NCBI GenBank assembly: GCA_964588705.1
Contig: CAZPQV010000082.1
Coordinates: forward strand, 1 to 8,358
Length of the DNA stretch: 8,358 bases
Origin: CAZPQV01 sp964588705
GTDB taxonomy: Bacteria > Bacteroidota > Bacteroidia > Flavobacteriales > Weeksellaceae
Direction of reading: 5' to 3'
Under the pieces are notes generated by a model. That model saw only the letters and a program-made list of their open reading frames with translations. It was not told the DNA's origin and did no database searches. This document shows positions 6,214 through 8,358 of the stretch, in pieces. The position numbers and the translations under genes were made by a program. The number at the start of each line of letters is the position of its first letter. Within the stretch, counting starts at the first letter, position 1.

Positions 6214-6909
6214 TTATTTATTAAATGGATTATTATAAATTCCTTTGTTGACCCCCTCCATATAACTTCCTTGTTGTTCTACATTAAGAAATTGGAAATT
6301 TATATTATTTTGAGGAAGTGTATATGGATCGATTAACCCCAAAGTACCAAATTTTAATATTTGTAAAGGCAACGCTTTCATAAAAACATTAATACCGATT
6401 TGATACTGCCAAACATGAGTCATTTCATGAATGAATAAATCTCTAAAACTTAGTGAAAAAGTCCAATCTGCTTCACTCATTGGGAAATAAATGTTGCCAT
6501 TCGGTGTTACAGCATAATTCTTGCCCTGTATGAAAACATATTTAGCTCTAATTATTTTTACACTTAGGTAGTCAATCTCATCACCAAATACAGATTTTGC
6601 TAATGCGATTTCATTTTCAGTCAAAAACCTAACTTTACCTTGTCGTTCAAGTCTTTCAAGCCTTCGGTTAGATTTACTTGGTCTATTAGTGGAGGACGAG
6701 TTTTGGTTTGCCACTTGGTTTAATCCACCTTCATTAATATCATGTGCTAAAAAGTTAAAAGCGGTAACTATTAGTCCTTGCCCTGCACCCATCCAAAAAT
6801 TACCGCCACCTAAAACAGAACCAGTACCTCCCATTACAACTCCTGTAAGCAAAGCGAAACCTTTGCTTCTTAATACGCTAAACTCACCAGGGTTTGTAAT
6901 TTTTACATC
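6214..6909 (-). pseudogene. Orphan polymorphic-toxin C-terminus with HExxH metallopeptidase domain
   Basis: The frame is open from just after a TAA at 6912-6910 to the stop at 6214, about 231 residues. No ATG lies near its start; only a TTG at 6852 and an internal ATG at 6834 are available. The first ~50 residues (GEFSVLRSKGFALLTGVVMG to TAFNFLAH) repeat the linker of the Rhs-type protein at 7460-8358. After that the sequence is unrelated. It includes 'YAVTPNGNIYFP', then 'LFIHEMTHVWQYQIG' (HEMTH at 6429-6415), and 'FLNVEQQGSYMEG', whose Glu may be the third zinc ligand. This fits zincin-type toxins found at Rhs C-termini. It is best read as a displaced toxin cassette missing its N-terminal delivery part. 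Translation from TTG or use after recombination are both possible. Confidence 0.78.
6755..6890 (-). repeat. Toxin-linker homology block, orphan copy
   Basis: This 136-bp segment aligns without gaps to 8037-8172 (offset 1282) with 14 mismatches, about 90% identity, and includes an exact 48-bp run (6791-6838). It encodes the last part of the linker before the toxin domain. Similarity fades just beyond the block on the upstream side, where the frame meets a stop, and ends sharply at the toxin switch point on the other side. Confidence 0.88.
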
Positions 6910-7077
6910 TTATTATTTTAAAACTTTTCGTAAAATAATTTTAGTTTAATTTTCCTATAGAATTACCATGAACTATCTTTAATTAATATGATTTAAAACC
7001 TAAAAAATTATTCATATACAGCACTTTCTTAATTGCAAAATTTACTTTTATTCTTTTAAAAAGATATATAACATCAA

Positions 7078-7458
7078 TTAGTGTTCAATAGGAATTGCTT
7101 TTATATTTATTTCTTGACCATCTTTCAATCTATCTTTAGTGAATGGTTCAGCAAAACTTTCTGAACCATAGAATCCTCTTCTAACAAGAATAAACTTGTA
7201 TCCTTTATTGTAATCAATAGTAACTTTCACAGAACCTAAAGAATCAGTTATATATTCTCCAACTTTATTATACGTTCTTATTAAATGACTAAATTCTTCT
7301 TTTCTAACTTCTATTGTATCCTGTAAATTTAACCTTGGTTTATTTGTTTCACTATCGATTACATTTACTTTTATAGTTATCTGATTCTCTGAATTATTTT
7401 TTCCAATACAATTTGAAGTATATAAAAACAATAGAAATATATAAAATGTAATTTTCAT
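7078..7458 (-). CDS. Lipoprotein, probable immunity partner of the hydrolase toxin
   Basis: The ATG at 7458 follows the toxin stop (TAA-T-ATG) after one nucleotide and gives 126 residues. An ATG at 7479 would overlap the toxin and put a charged stretch before the signal, so 7458 is preferred. The N-terminus MKITFYIFLLFLYTSNCIG is a hydrophobic export signal with Cys17 as possible lipidation site; the lipobox (TSNC) is weak. The mature part ('ITIKVNVIDSETNKPRLNLQ' to 'YKFILVRRGFYG') has the strand pattern of a small transthyretin- or carboxypeptidase-regulatory-like beta-sandwich. Close coupling to the toxin gene suggests an immunity protein acting in the envelope. I do not recognise a specific immunity family. 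Confidence 0.75.
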   Translation of the reverse strand: MKITFYIFLLFLYTSNCIGKNNSENQITIKVNVIDSETNKPRLNLQDTIEVRKEEFSHLIRTYNKVGEYITDSLGSVKVTIDYNKGYKFILVRRGFYGSESFAEPFTKDRLKDGQEINIKAIPIEH

Positions 7459-7459
7459 A

Positions 7460-8358
7460 TTATGGATTTTTAATTGCATATTCTGTTATATTTATATGAT
7501 TGATTAATACGCCGTTATAATACTTTCCTGTTAGATTGACATTATTAACTACAGGCCATTGGAATTTAGCACTTACTGGACTTCCTTTAAATGGATTGTT
7601 TGCTAATTCAAACCTTGTAGCACTTGATAAATGATCCGTCGGATTTCTTTGATAATAATTATTAACTTTTGTTACATAAGGATGTTCAAATACAAAATCG
7701 CCACCACCATACAAAGCTACAGGATCGTATAAATTTACTTCTGCCACATGAATGAACATTTCTCCCAATTTATTTGCAATCCTAACAGCAGCTGCACCAC
7801 CACGACTGTGTCCGTATATTTTTATTTGTTTACCTTCATTATGACCTGCTATTAAATAATCAATTATTTCTTGATCATTAGTTCCCCATGAACTAGTAAA
7901 CATTTTACCACCTTGTCCTTCAACAAAACTTTTTAAATCAGGATTACCACTAACCCCTTCTCCTCCTGCACCATTGATGCCTGCAATTACATAATTATCC
8001 GAAGCGGATTTAGATACTACCCTATGCTTCAAATAATTGAAAGCCGTAACAATCAAACCTTGCCCCGCACCTATCCAAAAATTACCGCCACCTAAAACAG
8101 AACCAGTACCTCCCATTACAGCTCCTGTAAGCAAAGCGAATCCTTTGCTTCTTACTATACTAAATTCACCAGAACTTCTAATGCCTGCACCTAATAAATC
8201 TCCAGCAAAACTTGCAAATACTCCAGACAAGAAACCACTTTTAAAATTACCCCCCTGTACTGCTGAAATTACTCCCTGAGTAAATCCATGTGCACCTGCC
8301 TTGGCGACGGCATTTAGTATTTTTGCTCCAATATTGGCCTCCTTTGCTATACTGAAAA
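7460..8358 (-). CDS. C-terminus of a large (Rhs-type) polymorphic toxin with alpha/beta-hydrolase domain
   Basis: The frame is open from the right edge to the stop at 7460 (298 residues), so the N-terminal bulk lies outside the window. Residues 1 to about 110 are a Gly/Ala-rich linker ('AHGFTQGVISAVQGGNFKSG', 'GGTGSVLGGGNFWIGAGQG', 'TAFNYLKH') typical of the segment before the toxin tip in Bacteroidetes Rhs proteins. The toxin tip holds 'IKIYGHSRGGAAAVRIANKL' with the G-x-S-x-G nucleophile elbow (7796-7813), 'NLYDPVALYG' with the likely acid Asp (codon 7724-7726), and 'INHINITEY' near the end with the likely His (codon 7496-7498). The order Ser-Asp-His fits a lipase/esterase. The substrate, perhaps membrane lipid, is inferred. 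Rhs identity rests on the linker style, since no YD repeats are in view. Confidence 0.78.
   Translation of the reverse strand, partial: FSIAKEANIGAKILNAVAKAGAHGFTQGVISAVQGGNFKSGFLSGVFASFAGDLLGAGIRSSGEFSIVRSKGFALLTGAVMGGTGSVLGGGNFWIGAGQGLIVTAFNYLKHRVVSKSASDNYVIAGINGAGGEGVSGNPDLKSFVEGQGGKMFTSSWGTNDQEIIDYLIAGHNEGKQIKIYGHSRGGAAAVRIANKLGEMFIHVAEVNLYDPVALYGGGDFVFEHPYVTKVNNYYQRNPTDHLSSATRFELANNPFKGSPVSAKFQWPVVNNVNLTGKYYNGVLINHINITEYAIKNP
8037..8172 (-). repeat. Toxin-linker homology block, main copy
   Basis: This is the partner of 6755-6890, about 90% identical over 136 bp. It lies within the full-length toxin gene just before the hydrolase domain and is followed by unrelated sequence. The arrangement would let homologous recombination swap the downstream toxin tip and immunity gene. 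Confidence 0.88.

Noticed and set aside
6913..6938. Inverted repeat TTATTTTA...TAAAATAA as a terminator between the two toxin cassettes
   Set aside because: The stem is purely A/T with no G-C pairs and the region is AT-rich throughout, so it is expected by chance and would be a weak hairpin.
6689..6949. Proline-rich plus-strand frame, with a twin at 8037-8279
   Set aside because: Both are antisense to the Gly-rich linker repeat; their mutual similarity only reflects the 136-bp DNA repeat.

Overview
The window looks like part of the genome of a Bacteroidota bacterium, most probably a flavobacterium of the Chryseobacterium/Elizabethkingia kind. The grounds are Bacteroidetes-type conjugation genes (TraE/DUF4134, TraF/DUF4133, TraG with a DUF3875-like N-terminus), a secreted protein whose mature N-terminus follows the 'QVGIN(T)...NP' pattern frequent in these genera, and weak or absent Shine-Dalgarno sequences. 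All genes read on the minus strand, so transcription runs from high to low coordinates.

Right part (about 8358 down to 5674, visibly AT-rich): a polymorphic-toxin locus. The C-terminal end of a large, probably Rhs-type, protein enters from the right edge. It ends in an alpha/beta-hydrolase (lipase/esterase-like) toxin domain with a visible Ser-Asp-His set (7460-8358). A small lipoprotein, the likely immunity protein, follows after one nucleotide (7078-7458). Next comes an orphan toxin tail (6214-6909). It repeats the last part of the Rhs linker at about 90% DNA identity, then switches to an unrelated HExxH zinc-metallopeptidase domain, and has its own lipoprotein partner (5783-6208). A hairpin with a T-rich tail (5664-5695) ends the locus.

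Middle (5249-5673): a largely non-coding stretch with a striking pair of 20-bp dyad sites holding four phased copies of A(A/T)TCTGGA (5326-5390). It also has a possible weak promoter and a possible 41-residue four-cysteine micro-ORF.

Left part (5248 down to 1): the leading end of an integrative conjugative element or conjugative plasmid. In order: a secreted surface-type protein, a MobA-like relaxosome protein, a MobB-like relaxase, a ParA-like ATPase (TraA), a Glu-rich single-pass membrane protein in the TraD position, TraE, TraF, and the start of the TraG conjugation ATPase, which runs off the left edge. Gaps are short or negative, so this is probably one long operon in which DNA processing (MobA/MobB) precedes assembly of the mating channel (TraE/F/G).

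The most interesting points are the phased dyad pair in front of the mobilization operon (candidate operator or oriT/relaxosome site), and the main-plus-orphan toxin cassettes with a shared recombination-length homology block, where both immunity candidates are lipoproteins. The sequence does not show whether the toxin locus is cargo of the conjugative element or chromosomal flank.
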